26,330 nt of DNA from CAYPHY01 sp964410625 (lineage in GTDB: Bacteria; Chloroflexota; Anaerolineae; Promineifilales; Promineifilaceae): positions 1 through 26,330 of the forward strand of contig CAYPHY010000058.1 in the NCBI GenBank assembly GCA_964410625.1, read 5' to 3'. Shown here piece after piece: positions 15,683 to 22,216 of this stretch; the stretch's first letter is position 1, and each line of letters begins with the position of its first letter. Made by a program: the position numbers and the translations under genes. A model generated the notes under the pieces. That model saw only the letters and a list, made by a program, of their open reading frames with translations, ran no database searches and had not been told where the DNA came from.

Positions 15683-15698
15683 CTTGATCTATATCAAG
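15683..15698 (-). promoter_or_regulatory. FNR/DNR-type binding site upstream of the DUF59-DUF2249-NnrS operon
   Basis: CTTGATCTATATCAAG contains the consensus TTGAT-N4-ATCAA with perfect 6-bp half-sites (15683-15688 and 15693-15698). It is centred about 56 nt upstream of the DUF59 start. A weak -10 (TAAGCT, minus strand, 15661-15656) places the site centre near -42, the position for class II activation by CRP/FNR proteins. FNR (oxygen) and DNR/NNR (nitric oxide) sites cannot be told apart by sequence. The DUF3054 gene lies on the other side. Confidence 0.75.
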
Positions 15699-15721
15699 AA
15701 CCAACGGCCGTTTTTTGCTAG

Positions 15722-15819
15722 AATTAACCACAGATGGACACGGATCAAACGAATAAACATGGATTTAAAGCCAAGAAATCCGTGAAAATCGGTCAAATCC
15801 GTACCATCCGTGGTTAATT
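15722..15819. repeat. 98-bp element with terminal inverted repeats
   Basis: The ends AATTAACCACAGATGG (15722-15737) and CCATCCGTGGTTAATT (15804-15819) pair at 15 of 16 positions. The interior carries several AATCCGT/GGTCAAATCCGT units. It has no coding potential and looks like a MITE-like or structural intergenic repeat. It sits between the FNR box and the DUF3054 gene, separating the two divergent transcription units. Confidence 0.65.
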
Positions 15820-15852
15820 TGAGTAATCCCACATGAGGTAAATGCTGGAAAG

Positions 15853-16293
15853 ATGATAAATACAAAGGAAAGATTGATCTTATTGGGCGGCGACTGGTTG
15901 GCATTAGCCCTTTTTGTATTTCTGGGACAGATGGAGCACGAGCTAGTGGGAGTCAGCCCGCTGCCACGACTATTAACAACAGCGGCCGTCTTCCTCCTCC
16001 CCTGGACGGTGATGGCCTTATTGACAAAGGTTGACCGGGTGGCGGCGAACACCACCGCTCGCGCCTTCCTCGGCCGCTCCTTGCTGACCTGGTTGGCGGC
16101 CGCGCCGCTGGCACTCTTGCTCCGCGCCTATCTACAAGGGCAAGCGACGATCATCGTCATCTTCATGACGATCACCATCGGCCTGGGCGGGCTTTTCTTG
16201 ATCGGCTGGCGTGCCCTTTATCTCATCCTCCGCCGTCGCTTCCACACCCGTCCCAAAGTCAACACCACGCCCGCGGCCGATTATCCACACTAA
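15853..16293 (+). CDS. DUF3054 family membrane protein
   Basis: A 146-residue integral membrane protein with four predicted helices (about 9-27, 40-57, 74-90 and 97-122) and a basic cytoplasmic tail. It matches the DUF3054 pattern: LLGGDWLALALFVFLGQMEH near the start, then PWTVMALLT. The family has no known function. It is transcribed divergently from the FNR-box operon across a 218-bp spacer that holds the FNR site and a 98-bp inverted-repeat element. The gene ends just before another palindromic element (16311-16421). Confidence 0.75.
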   Translation: MINTKERLILLGGDWLALALFVFLGQMEHELVGVSPLPRLLTTAAVFLLPWTVMALLTKVDRVAANTTARAFLGRSLLTWLAAAPLALLLRAYLQGQATIIVIFMTITIGLGGLFLIGWRALYLILRRRFHTRPKVNTTPAADYPH

Positions 16294-16310
16294 TGGCAGA
16301 GGAATAAGAA

Positions 16311-16421
16311 GCTCACGCAAAGACGCAAAGAACACAAAGGCCGGTCCCCTCGCCAGGCTCGGCACAGGCTCTGAACGAATGTGCAGGAAAAACTTTGCGC
16401 CCTTTGCGTCTTTGCGTGAGC
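16311..16421. repeat. 111-bp element with perfect 20-bp inverted ends, copy 1
   Basis: GCTCACGCAAAGACGCAAAG (16311-16330) is matched exactly by its complement at 16402-16421. The interior holds AACACAAAGGCC and no gene. A shorter relative with 12-bp ends sits at 26158-26234. ACGCAAAGACGC-type intergenic repeats occur in many environmental genomes. The copy lies between DUF3054 and DUF3565, with its right end 16 nt before the DUF3565 start. Confidence 0.8.
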
Positions 16422-16437
16422 CATCTTCCCAAAAAAG

Positions 16438-16671
16438 ATGAAACAAAAGATCGTCGCTTTTGACCAGGATGAAGAGGGGGTCTGGCGGGCCATTCTCGCC
16501 TGCGGCCACCGCCAACATGTGCGCCACAACCCGCCGCTGGTCAGCCGTCCGTGGGTGCAATCGGCCGACGGCCGTCGCCGCTTTCTCGGTTACGAACTAA
16601 ATTGCAAACTTTGCGACGAAGAAGATGAAGAAGGAATGAATTCATCGGCTGGGAATGAATTCCCAGCCTGA
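16438..16671 (+). CDS. DUF3565 family small protein
   Basis: A 77-residue soluble protein with the DUF3565 signature: FDQDEEGVWRAILACGHRQHVRHNPP, then RPWV and a closing GYELNCKLCDE. Cys22, His24, His27 and His30, together with Cys56 and Cys59, could hold a zinc ion or other metal. The function of the family is unknown. The last dozen residues (GMNSSAGNEFPA) do not belong to the family core and are encoded by a palindromic repeat that also supplies the stop. It may be transcribed with DUF3054 (144 nt upstream), though the inverted-repeat element lies between them. Confidence 0.85.
   Translation: MKQKIVAFDQDEEGVWRAILACGHRQHVRHNPPLVSRPWVQSADGRRRFLGYELNCKLCDEEDEEGMNSSAGNEFPA
16647..16668. repeat. 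Palindrome over the end of the DUF3565 gene
   Basis: GGCTGGGAAT (16647-16656) and ATTCCCAGCC (16659-16668) form a perfect 10-bp stem with a 2-nt gap. The stem covers the last codons and ends next to the TGA stop (16669-16671). It may serve as a terminator stem, without a T-run. Confidence 0.7.
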
Positions 16672-16719
16672 CACAGCAAGTACGCTAAAGCGCACTGGAT
16701 GAGTTCTTTTTAGTTGCAC

Positions 16720-16767
16720 AATCGGCGTTAACCCGTTTCAACGGGTTTCCTGTGTCAGACGCCGATT
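16720..16767. terminator. Nested hairpin between convergent genes
   Basis: Outer arms AATCGGCGT (16720-16728) and ACGCCGATT (16759-16767) enclose an inner stem AACCCGTT (16730-16737) / AACGGGTT (16740-16747). The structure lies between DUF3565 (plus) and the dehydratase (minus), so it can act as a bidirectional terminator. There is no strong T-run, so intrinsic termination is uncertain. Confidence 0.5.
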
Positions 16768-16782
16768 TCAATCGGTGTTCTT

Positions 16783-17790
16783 TCAGGTCACAAACTCTAC
16801 CAACACATCCCGCAACACGGCCGCATCCAAATTACTGCCCGTCAGCACACAAACCACGTTCTTTCCCTTCAAGTCCAGGTCGGCCGCTTCTTCAAGCAGC
16901 GGGACGATAGCAATCGCGCCAGACGCCTCGACAACCAACTGTTCGCGGCTGACCAGGGTAAAAATCGCCCGGCGCAGTTGTTGTTCGCTTGCCAGATGGA
17001 TGCTGTCAATCAGCTTGCCAGACAACGCCAGCGGCAAACGGCCGAAGCCCCCCGCCAATCCATCAGCCAGGGTCGGCTCGTGGTCATAGGGATCATGCGC
17101 CACCCCGCGCTGCAAACTAAGCAGGGCCGCCGGGCTGGCCTCCGGCTGCATCCCAATGATCCGGCACTCCGGCTGCAGATGGTTGATGGATTGGGCAATT
17201 CCGGCAATCAATCCCCCACCCCCCACCGGCACGATCACCGCATCTACATGAGGCAAATCATAGACGATCTCCAACCCCACCGTCGCCTGCCCGGTGACCA
17301 CATCAAGGTCATCATAAGCGGGTATCTGGATCGCGCCGGTACGAAAGGCGTGGTCGGCCGCGGCCTTTTGTGCCGCCCCAAACGTCTCCCCCACCAGATG
17401 AAGCTGCACCGGATAGCGACGCAAGCGCGTCAGCTTGGCACGGGGAATCGTCGTTGGGACAAAAATATCAACTCCCAGCGCGTCTGGTCTTGTCTGTTGC
17501 AATGACTTTACCGCGTGGGCGATCCCTAGTGCATGGTTGCCCGCCGAGGCGGCGACGATGCGCGTGTGGGTTTTGCCGCGCAGACGATCTTCGGCCGTCA
17601 GCCGCGTCAACTTGCTCAATGCCCCGCGCACCTTAAACGAGCCGGTCGGCTGGCGACACTCTAGCTTCAACCACACATTCGCGCCGGAGCGCTCGCTCAG
17701 ATAGGGGCTATGCAGCAGCCGCGTGCGCTCAATATAGGGCTCGATTTGCCGGTGGGTATGCCAGATGCGCGAGAGCGGGATGGGCCTCAT
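16783..17790 (-). CDS. Threonine/serine dehydratase-like PLP enzyme
   Basis: A 335-residue cytosolic enzyme of the fold-type II pyridoxal-phosphate family. It most resembles catabolic threonine ammonia-lyase, which turns threonine into 2-oxobutanoate and ammonia, or serine into pyruvate. The cofactor lysine is Lys53 in PTGSFKVRGA, the substrate loop is AASAGNHA, and the phosphate-binding glycine loop is PVGGGGLIAG. It has no C-terminal ACT-like regulatory domain, unlike biosynthetic IlvA, so a catabolic TdcB-like or serine racemase-like role is likely. LTGSNLD near the C-terminus takes the place of the usual SGGN loop. No ribosome binding site is evident before the ATG at 17790. It is convergent with DUF3565 and divergent from citrate synthase. 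Confidence 0.82.
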   Translation of the reverse strand: MRPIPLSRIWHTHRQIEPYIERTRLLHSPYLSERSGANVWLKLECRQPTGSFKVRGALSKLTRLTAEDRLRGKTHTRIVAASAGNHALGIAHAVKSLQQTRPDALGVDIFVPTTIPRAKLTRLRRYPVQLHLVGETFGAAQKAAADHAFRTGAIQIPAYDDLDVVTGQATVGLEIVYDLPHVDAVIVPVGGGGLIAGIAQSINHLQPECRIIGMQPEASPAALLSLQRGVAHDPYDHEPTLADGLAGGFGRLPLALSGKLIDSIHLASEQQLRRAIFTLVSREQLVVEASGAIAIVPLLEEAADLDLKGKNVVCVLTGSNLDAAVLRDVLVEFVT

Positions 17791-18086
17791 AGGGAATAGT
17801 TGGTGAGGGTAATTTATCAGTCAATGTTGACAATATGACCAGCCGGTATTCTAATATGGAGTAAGATCGTTGACAAGCTTAATAGATTAACCGGTGTGTG
17901 CCACTTTTGTTGCTGCTCATGCGTGTACAGCGATTTTCCCAAATCGCCAGCGTAACAGCCGTGGAGAGACCGCGATTTAGGAATATCGCGTTACGATTGT
18001 CACTCTGTCCACAAAATTGGCCCGCACCATAGACCAATAAATAGTTACACTATTTCACCACTATACCCTATGAGGAGTAAACCAAC
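17791..18086. other. Divergent intergenic region with several small hairpins
   Basis: No gene is seen in these 296 bp. They hold three perfect or near-perfect stems: GCGATTT-TCCC-AAATCGC (17930-17947), CGCGAT/ATCGCG (17971-17990) and AAATAGT-TAC-ACTATTT (18039-18055). CGTAAC and GTTACG flank the middle one. A clear ribosome binding site (GAGGAGT) precedes the citrate synthase ATG. No consensus promoter could be fixed. Confidence 0.5.
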
Positions 18087-19223
18087 ATGACGACGAACGA
18101 CAATGGCTTTCGTCCCGGTCTGGAGGGCGTTATTGCGGCCGAAACCCGTCTGAGCCACGTAGACGGACAGCGCGGACAACTGGTGATCGCCGGTTTTCCG
18201 CTAGAGGAGTTGGCCGGGCGGGCTACCTTTGAAGAAACAGCTTATTTATTATGGAATGATCATCTGCCAACGGAAGCGGAGTTGGAGCCGTTTGCGGCCG
18301 AATGGCGCAGCCTGCGCCGCTTGCCCGACGCTACCTACCATCTGTTGGAGGATGTGGCGGCGAAAGATATTGAGCCAATGGACGCCCTGCTGATGGGCGC
18401 GGCCACGCTAAGCCTGGACAGCCCGACGGCGGCCGAGCAACTCGCTTTAGCCATCGTCGCCCGGCTGCCAACCATCGTCGCCACCTATTGGCGACTGCGC
18501 CAGGGGCAAGAACCGGTTGCGCCCGACCCCGATTTGAGCAATGCCGCCAACTACCTCTATATGCTGACTGGCGAAAAACCCCATGACGCCCAGACCCGCG
18601 CCCTCGATACCTACCTGAATACCGTGATTGACCACGGCCTGAACGCCTCTACCTTCACCGCACGCGTGATTATCGCCACGGATTCCGATCTGGTATCGGC
18701 CATCACCGGCGCGTTGGGGGCATTGAAGGGGCCATTGCACGGTGGAGCGCCCGGCCCGGCGTTGGATATGGTCTTTGAGATCGGTGCGGCCGACCGCGCT
18801 GAATCCTATCTGCGGGCCAAGCTGGACCGCGGTGAGCGGCTGATGGGCTTCGGTCATCGCGTCTACAAGGTGCGTGATCCACGCGCCGATGTCCTCTCCC
18901 AGGCGGCCGAAAAGCTCTTCCAGGAAGCGGGGGACTCTTCCCTCTACGAACTCGCCAAAGCAGTCGAGAAAAAATCGGTTGATTTATTGGCCGAATACAA
19001 GCCCGGCCGCAATCTGCAGACCAATGTCGAGTTCTATACCGCGCTGGTCTTGCACGGTCTGGGGCTGGAGACGGACCTCTTCACCCCCACCTTCGCCATC
19101 AGCCGCGCTGCCGGTTGGATCGCCCACTGCTTCGAGCATCAGGCTACCGGCCGTCTGATCCGCCCCTCCTCGCGCTTCATCGGTGACATGGACCGCACCT
19201 GGCAACCAATAGAAGCACGCTAA
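18087..19223 (+). CDS. Citrate/2-methylcitrate synthase
   Basis: A 378-residue cytosolic enzyme that condenses acetyl-CoA with oxaloacetate (TCA cycle), or propionyl-CoA with oxaloacetate (methylcitrate cycle). Family motifs are GLEGVIAAET (11-20), DHGLNASTF (182-190), LKGPLHGGAP (213-222, catalytic His218) and GFGHRVYK (254-261, catalytic His257). TNVEFYTA (312-319) has Glu315 where the catalytic Asp usually stands. GRLIRP with Arg356 and Arg359 lies near the end. The dimer-type length of about 375 residues fits the Gram-positive-like group, and sequence cannot separate citrate from methylcitrate activity. The start follows GAGGAGTAAACCAAC. An AGAAACC hairpin 8 nt after the stop is a likely terminator. 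Confidence 0.93.
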   Translation: MTTNDNGFRPGLEGVIAAETRLSHVDGQRGQLVIAGFPLEELAGRATFEETAYLLWNDHLPTEAELEPFAAEWRSLRRLPDATYHLLEDVAAKDIEPMDALLMGAATLSLDSPTAAEQLALAIVARLPTIVATYWRLRQGQEPVAPDPDLSNAANYLYMLTGEKPHDAQTRALDTYLNTVIDHGLNASTFTARVIIATDSDLVSAITGALGALKGPLHGGAPGPALDMVFEIGAADRAESYLRAKLDRGERLMGFGHRVYKVRDPRADVLSQAAEKLFQEAGDSSLYELAKAVEKKSVDLLAEYKPGRNLQTNVEFYTALVLHGLGLETDLFTPTFAISRAAGWIAHCFEHQATGRLIRPSSRFIGDMDRTWQPIEAR

Positions 19224-19231
19224 CACCTCCT

Positions 19232-19264
19232 AGAAACCGGGTTTCTTAAAGAAACCCGGTTTCT
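19232..19264. terminator. Perfect 15-bp hairpin, AGAAACC family, copy 2
   Basis: The same arms as at 15270-15303 (AGAAACCGGGTTTCT and AGAAACCCGGTTTCT) with a 3-nt loop TAA instead of CCGA. Here it stands 8 nt after the citrate synthase stop and is followed by CTTG, so a terminator role is likely at this site. Confidence 0.8.
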
Positions 19265-19296
19265 CTTGCCCCCTCACCCGTTCCCCAAAAATGCGT

Positions 19297-19302
19297 TATA
19301 AT
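19297..19302 (+). promoter_or_regulatory. Candidate -10 box for the ECF sigma operon
   Basis: A perfect TATAAT lies 26 nt before the sigma factor ATG. No -35 resembling TTGACA or an ECF-type GGAAC is visible at the right distance, so the promoter is only suggested. Confidence 0.35.
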
Positions 19303-19328
19303 CCGGCGACTCATCCATAGGTTTCTTG

Positions 19329-19988
19329 ATGAATGACGCATTGCAAGACGATGGAACATTGATCAACTTGATCACCGAGCGCAACGCAGCGGCGTTGGGT
19401 GAGTTGTATGATCGCTATCATCGTCTTGTTTTCAGCATCGCCTACCGGATTATCGGCGACCGGGGCATAGCGGCCGAAATCACACTCGACGTCTTTACCC
19501 ATGTCTGGCAACGGGCCGACAGCTATCGCCCCGAACGGGCTAAGGTCAGCACCTGGATCAGCGCCATCAGCCGCAACCGCGCCATAGACCTCCTGCGCCA
19601 ACACAACATCCGGCCTGAATCAAACAGCATCAGTTGGGAGCTGGTTCCCTCCCCACCCGCTTCGGCCGCCCATGATCTGGAAGATCAGGTTGAGCGAGCG
19701 CTGCAACGGGAACAGGTTCGAGCGGCACTGGCTACATTGCCCGATGAACAACGGCAAGTCCTCTCGCTGGCTTACTTCAAAGGCTACACCCACCAGCAAA
19801 TTGCCGACGAATTGCAACAGCCACTTGGAACGGTTAAGACGCGCATCCGCTTGGCGATGCAAAAACTGCGCCAGACCCTGCAAGCCGAGGACCCGGCTGG
19901 AAAAGAGCCAACCACTGGAATGACACCCACTGGGGAGATGAATAAATCCGACAACCCCTCGGCTACGTACTATAATAAGAAGGATTAA
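19329..19988 (+). CDS. ECF-type RNA polymerase sigma factor
   Basis: A 219-residue sigma-70 family protein of the extracytoplasmic-function class. Region 2 spans about residues 24-92 (LYDRYHRLVFSIAYRIIGD, then YRPERAKVSTWISAISRNRAIDLLR, the -10 recognition part). Region 4 spans about 125-182, with the helix-turn-helix YTHQQIADELQQPLGTVKTRI that reads the -35 element. A polar tail of about 35 residues follows. The start ATG at 19329 is immediately preceded by a TTG codon in the same frame; ATG is preferred. The anti-sigma gene begins 10 nt after the stop, the standard arrangement in which membrane anti-sigma protein holds the sigma factor until a signal arrives. It resembles the SigK/RskA pairs, but the stimulus is unknown. 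Confidence 0.93.
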   Translation: MNDALQDDGTLINLITERNAAALGELYDRYHRLVFSIAYRIIGDRGIAAEITLDVFTHVWQRADSYRPERAKVSTWISAISRNRAIDLLRQHNIRPESNSISWELVPSPPASAAHDLEDQVERALQREQVRAALATLPDEQRQVLSLAYFKGYTHQQIADELQQPLGTVKTRIRLAMQKLRQTLQAEDPAGKEPTTGMTPTGEMNKSDNPSATYYNKKD

Positions 19989-19998
19989 GGATTTTTTG

Positions 19999-20799
19999 AT
20001 GTCAGATAAGGCCCATGTTCTCGACTGGCTTCCGGCCTATGCGCTTGGTTCGCTGGATGAAGCAGAAGCACAACTGGTCGCCAACCATTTGCGCGATTGC
20101 CCCTCATGCCAGGCGGAATTGGCTGCTTATCAGGGAGTGGTCGGACAATTAGCCTTGCCCCTCCCCGCCGTCACGCCCCCGGCCGATCTGAAACAACAAC
20201 TGCTTGAGCGCATACAACCACAGTCTGGTTTTGCCGCGCCGCCAGCCCCCGTGCCGCGCCCCTCCCCGCAAAAAGCGCATCAGCCACATCAACCACGTCG
20301 TCGCTCACGGCCGACGCGCCAACTCGCCTGGGTCTTTGCCACCTTGCTGCTAATCTTTGGAGTATCGTTTGCCACCCTCTTTTTCTGGCTGCAAAGCAAC
20401 CGGAGCGAACAACCGGCGATGCTGATCGAGCCACAGGGGATGCGGGCCATCGCCCTCAGCAGCAGCGAAACCGCGCCCCAGGCCAGCGGGTTTGTGATCA
20501 TCGGTGCCGACGGCCGTAATGGGGCACTCATCGTAGACAAATTCCCCACGCTCGACCCCGCACAGACCTACCAGGTGTGGTTGGAACGCGACGGCCAATA
20601 TATCAGTAGCTCGCTCTTCACGGTGGATGAAACGGGCTATCGCGGTACACGGCTGGAGGCCCCCGATTCGCTGCTCAGTTACTCCACGCTACAGATAACG
20701 GTTGAACCCCTGGATGGAAGTCCTCAACCCAGCGGCGCGCCGATCATGCACGGTTCGCTGCAAAACCCGCAAACCGGCTCAACCAACTCCCCGCGCTGA
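19999..20799 (+). CDS. RskA-type membrane anti-sigma factor with zinc finger
   Basis: A 266-residue single-pass membrane protein. The cytoplasmic N-terminus is a zinc-binding anti-sigma domain (LPAYALGSLDEAEAQ, then His30, Cys34 and Cys37 in NHLRDCPSC). A Pro-rich linker (about 76-105) leads to one membrane helix (about 109-131). The extracytoplasmic part (about 145-255) is an RskA domain with QTYQVWLERDG and ITVEPLDGSPQPSGAPIMHG. In this family, proteolysis of the anti-sigma protein or redox release at the zinc site frees the sigma factor. It is co-transcribed with the ECF sigma gene, 10 nt upstream. The ATG at 19999 is preferred to the adjoining in-frame TTG. Confidence 0.92.
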   Translation: MSDKAHVLDWLPAYALGSLDEAEAQLVANHLRDCPSCQAELAAYQGVVGQLALPLPAVTPPADLKQQLLERIQPQSGFAAPPAPVPRPSPQKAHQPHQPRRRSRPTRQLAWVFATLLLIFGVSFATLFFWLQSNRSEQPAMLIEPQGMRAIALSSSETAPQASGFVIIGADGRNGALIVDKFPTLDPAQTYQVWLERDGQYISSSLFTVDETGYRGTRLEAPDSLLSYSTLQITVEPLDGSPQPSGAPIMHGSLQNPQTGSTNSPR

Positions 20800-20819
20800 C
20801 GGCCGCTACTCTCTTCAAG

Positions 20820-20866
20820 CATCCGCGTCATCAGCGTCCCATCCGCGTCATCGGCGTAACCATTAT
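20820..20866. repeat. ATCCGCGTCATC repeat, copy 1
   Basis: Two tandem ATCCGCGTCATC units end in GGCGTAACCATTATTCTA, directly against the stop codon of the LacI gene (20868-20870). A single-unit relative lies at 24010-24036. It fills the convergent spacer between the anti-sigma and LacI genes. Confidence 0.6.
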
Positions 20867-20867
20867 T

Positions 20868-21878
20868 CTACCGGTAGCGGGCGACAGACTCGCGCACGCT
20901 GAGGGTTGGCGGGAAACGAGGAATAGCGGCCGCCTCCCCACGCATCAAACGCAACAACGCCCGCGCCGCCCCTTCGCCAATCTCCACCGCCGGAATGCGA
21001 ATGGAAGTGAGCGGCGGCGTCATATAAGCCGTCGTTGGCTGATCATCATACCCGACAATCGAAATATCCTGTGGGACGCGAATACCCCGCCGGTACAACG
21101 CCAGCCGCGCCCCATAGGCCATCTGGTCGTTGGCGGCAAAGAGGGCAGTGAAGTTTTTCCGCCCCGTCAACAACATCTCAATCGCCAACACCCCCGCTTG
21201 CTCATTGTAGTTCCCTTCAATGATCAACTCCGGGTTCACCTCCAACCCATTGTCCAACAACGCCTGCTTATACCCTTCGCGGCGTTCAACCGCATCCTGA
21301 TGGGTCAGCATACCCGTCACATGGGCGATGTTGCGGTGTCCCATCTCAATCAGATGCTGCGTCGCCGTATACCCCCCATGGTAATCTTCCAGCGACAAAC
21401 ATTGATCGGCAATACCGGCGATGTTGCGGCCGACCAAAATCAAAGGTATCTGCCGTGCCACCTCACACAACACGCTTTCCGCGCAATCCCCGCCGACCAC
21501 AATCAACCCATCCACCCGCCGATCAAGCAGGATATTGATCGCCTCCTCCTCGCGCTTCGCGTCCCAATAACCATCAGCAAAGAGGGGTGTATAGTTGCTA
21601 TCTTCCAGCCCAACCAGGATACCGCGCAACATCGAGTCGTGTAGCGGCCCGCCGATGTTTTGCGTCAACGCGCCAATGGTCATCGATTGTCCGCTGGCCA
21701 GCCCCTGGGCGAAGACATTCGGCCGATAGTCCAACTCCTGCATCGCCTTCAGCACCGCCTCCTGCTTATTTGGCGTCACCGGCGCATTGCCGTTCAGCAC
21801 CCGCGACACGGTGCTGATGGAAACGTTCGCTTTGGCAGCAATGTCTCGAATTGTGATTCTCCTTTCCTGAGACATCAT
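20868..21878 (-). CDS. LacI-family transcriptional repressor
   Basis: A protein of 336 residues. The N-terminal helix-turn-helix is typical (TIRDIAAKANVSISTVSRVLNG) and is followed by the hinge helix (RPNVFAQGLASGQS). The rest is a periplasmic-binding-protein-like sugar-sensing core (DGLIVVGG, GYTATQHLIEMGHRNIAHVTG, ALFAANDQMAYGA, ISIVGYDDQPTTAYMTPPLTSIR). The start is ATG 21878 or the next ATG at 21875, just after GGAGGAAATC. A GTG at 21890 overlaps that ribosome binding site. It is divergent from the sugar ABC operon. A 14-bp palindrome 28 nt before its start suggests autoregulation, and two more operators lie in front of the transport operon. The likely effector is the transported sugar or a product of it. 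Confidence 0.92.
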   Translation of the reverse strand: MMSQERRITIRDIAAKANVSISTVSRVLNGNAPVTPNKQEAVLKAMQELDYRPNVFAQGLASGQSMTIGALTQNIGGPLHDSMLRGILVGLEDSNYTPLFADGYWDAKREEEAINILLDRRVDGLIVVGGDCAESVLCEVARQIPLILVGRNIAGIADQCLSLEDYHGGYTATQHLIEMGHRNIAHVTGMLTHQDAVERREGYKQALLDNGLEVNPELIIEGNYNEQAGVLAIEMLLTGRKNFTALFAANDQMAYGARLALYRRGIRVPQDISIVGYDDQPTTAYMTPPLTSIRIPAVEIGEGAARALLRLMRGEAAAIPRFPPTLSVRESVARYR

Positions 21879-21905
21879 GATTTCCTCCACAGTCGAACAA
21901 ATGTA

Positions 21906-21919
21906 CGAAAACGTTTTCG
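21906..21919. promoter_or_regulatory. LacI-type operator O1
   Basis: CGAAAACGTTTTCG is a perfect 14-bp palindrome centred on the CpG typical of LacI-family sites (GAAAnCGnTTTC). It lies 28 nt upstream of the lacI-type start, next to a weak -10 (TACATT on the minus strand, 21905-21900), and fits autorepression. Confidence 0.75.
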
Positions 21920-22043
21920 AGCGAATGCCACCACCACAGGCGTTGTAGGTCAGCCATCCGCCGCTGTTCAGCTATTGATCACAAGCTCTACCTATCTAAA
22001 TCAGTCAAATTGAACAAAGAGGAAAGGAATTTTTCTTTCTCCC

Positions 22044-22073
22044 TTGACAAGTAACCTCGAACCATGATAGCAT
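22044..22073 (+). promoter_or_regulatory. Predicted promoter of the sugar ABC operon
   Basis: A perfect -35 TTGACA (22044-22049) and a -10 TAGCAT (22068-22073, 4 of 6) are separated by 18 nt. The predicted transcription start, near 22080, falls inside operator O2, so repressor binding would block initiation. The leader would be about 240 nt. Confidence 0.6.
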
Positions 22074-22074
22074 A

Positions 22075-22092
22075 TTTGAAAGCGTTTTCAAA
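22075..22092. promoter_or_regulatory. LacI-type operator O2 over the predicted transcription start
   Basis: TTTGAAAGCGTTTTCAAA is a near-perfect palindrome (a single unpaired central position on each side), and flanking ATAT/ATAT extends the symmetry to 22072-22095. It carries the GAAAnCGnTTTC core shared with O1 and O3. Confidence 0.75.
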
Positions 22093-22119
22093 TATCTAAT
22101 CGAAAATTGCTTTCTATGA

Positions 22120-22131
22120 GAAAACGTTTTC
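22120..22131. promoter_or_regulatory. LacI-type operator O3 in the leader
   Basis: GAAAACGTTTTC is a perfect 12-bp palindrome identical to the core of O1. Its centre lies 42 bp from that of O2, four helical turns, which would place two bound dimers on the same face of the DNA. The centre of O1 is 213 bp away and could be brought in by looping. Confidence 0.75.
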
Positions 22132-22216
22132 AGTTTCCTTTTTCTATGTACTGTAAGGTACGCTTGTCCGCATTTTGTGATCGCGCCGGCACGACGGCCG
22201 CCACACACCCCGCGGG

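Noticed and set aside
16311..16421. Small RNA gene between DUF3054 and DUF3565
   Set aside because: A related element at 26158-26234 indicates a dispersed repeat. No promoter of its own is seen.
17930..18055. Riboswitch upstream of citrate synthase
   Set aside because: The stems are short and independent, and I could not match them to any known riboswitch class. They are described as hairpins only.
22101..22115. CGAAAATTGCTTTCT as a fourth LacI operator
   Set aside because: The half-sites are separated by an odd number of bases and lack the central CG of the other three, so it was not called.
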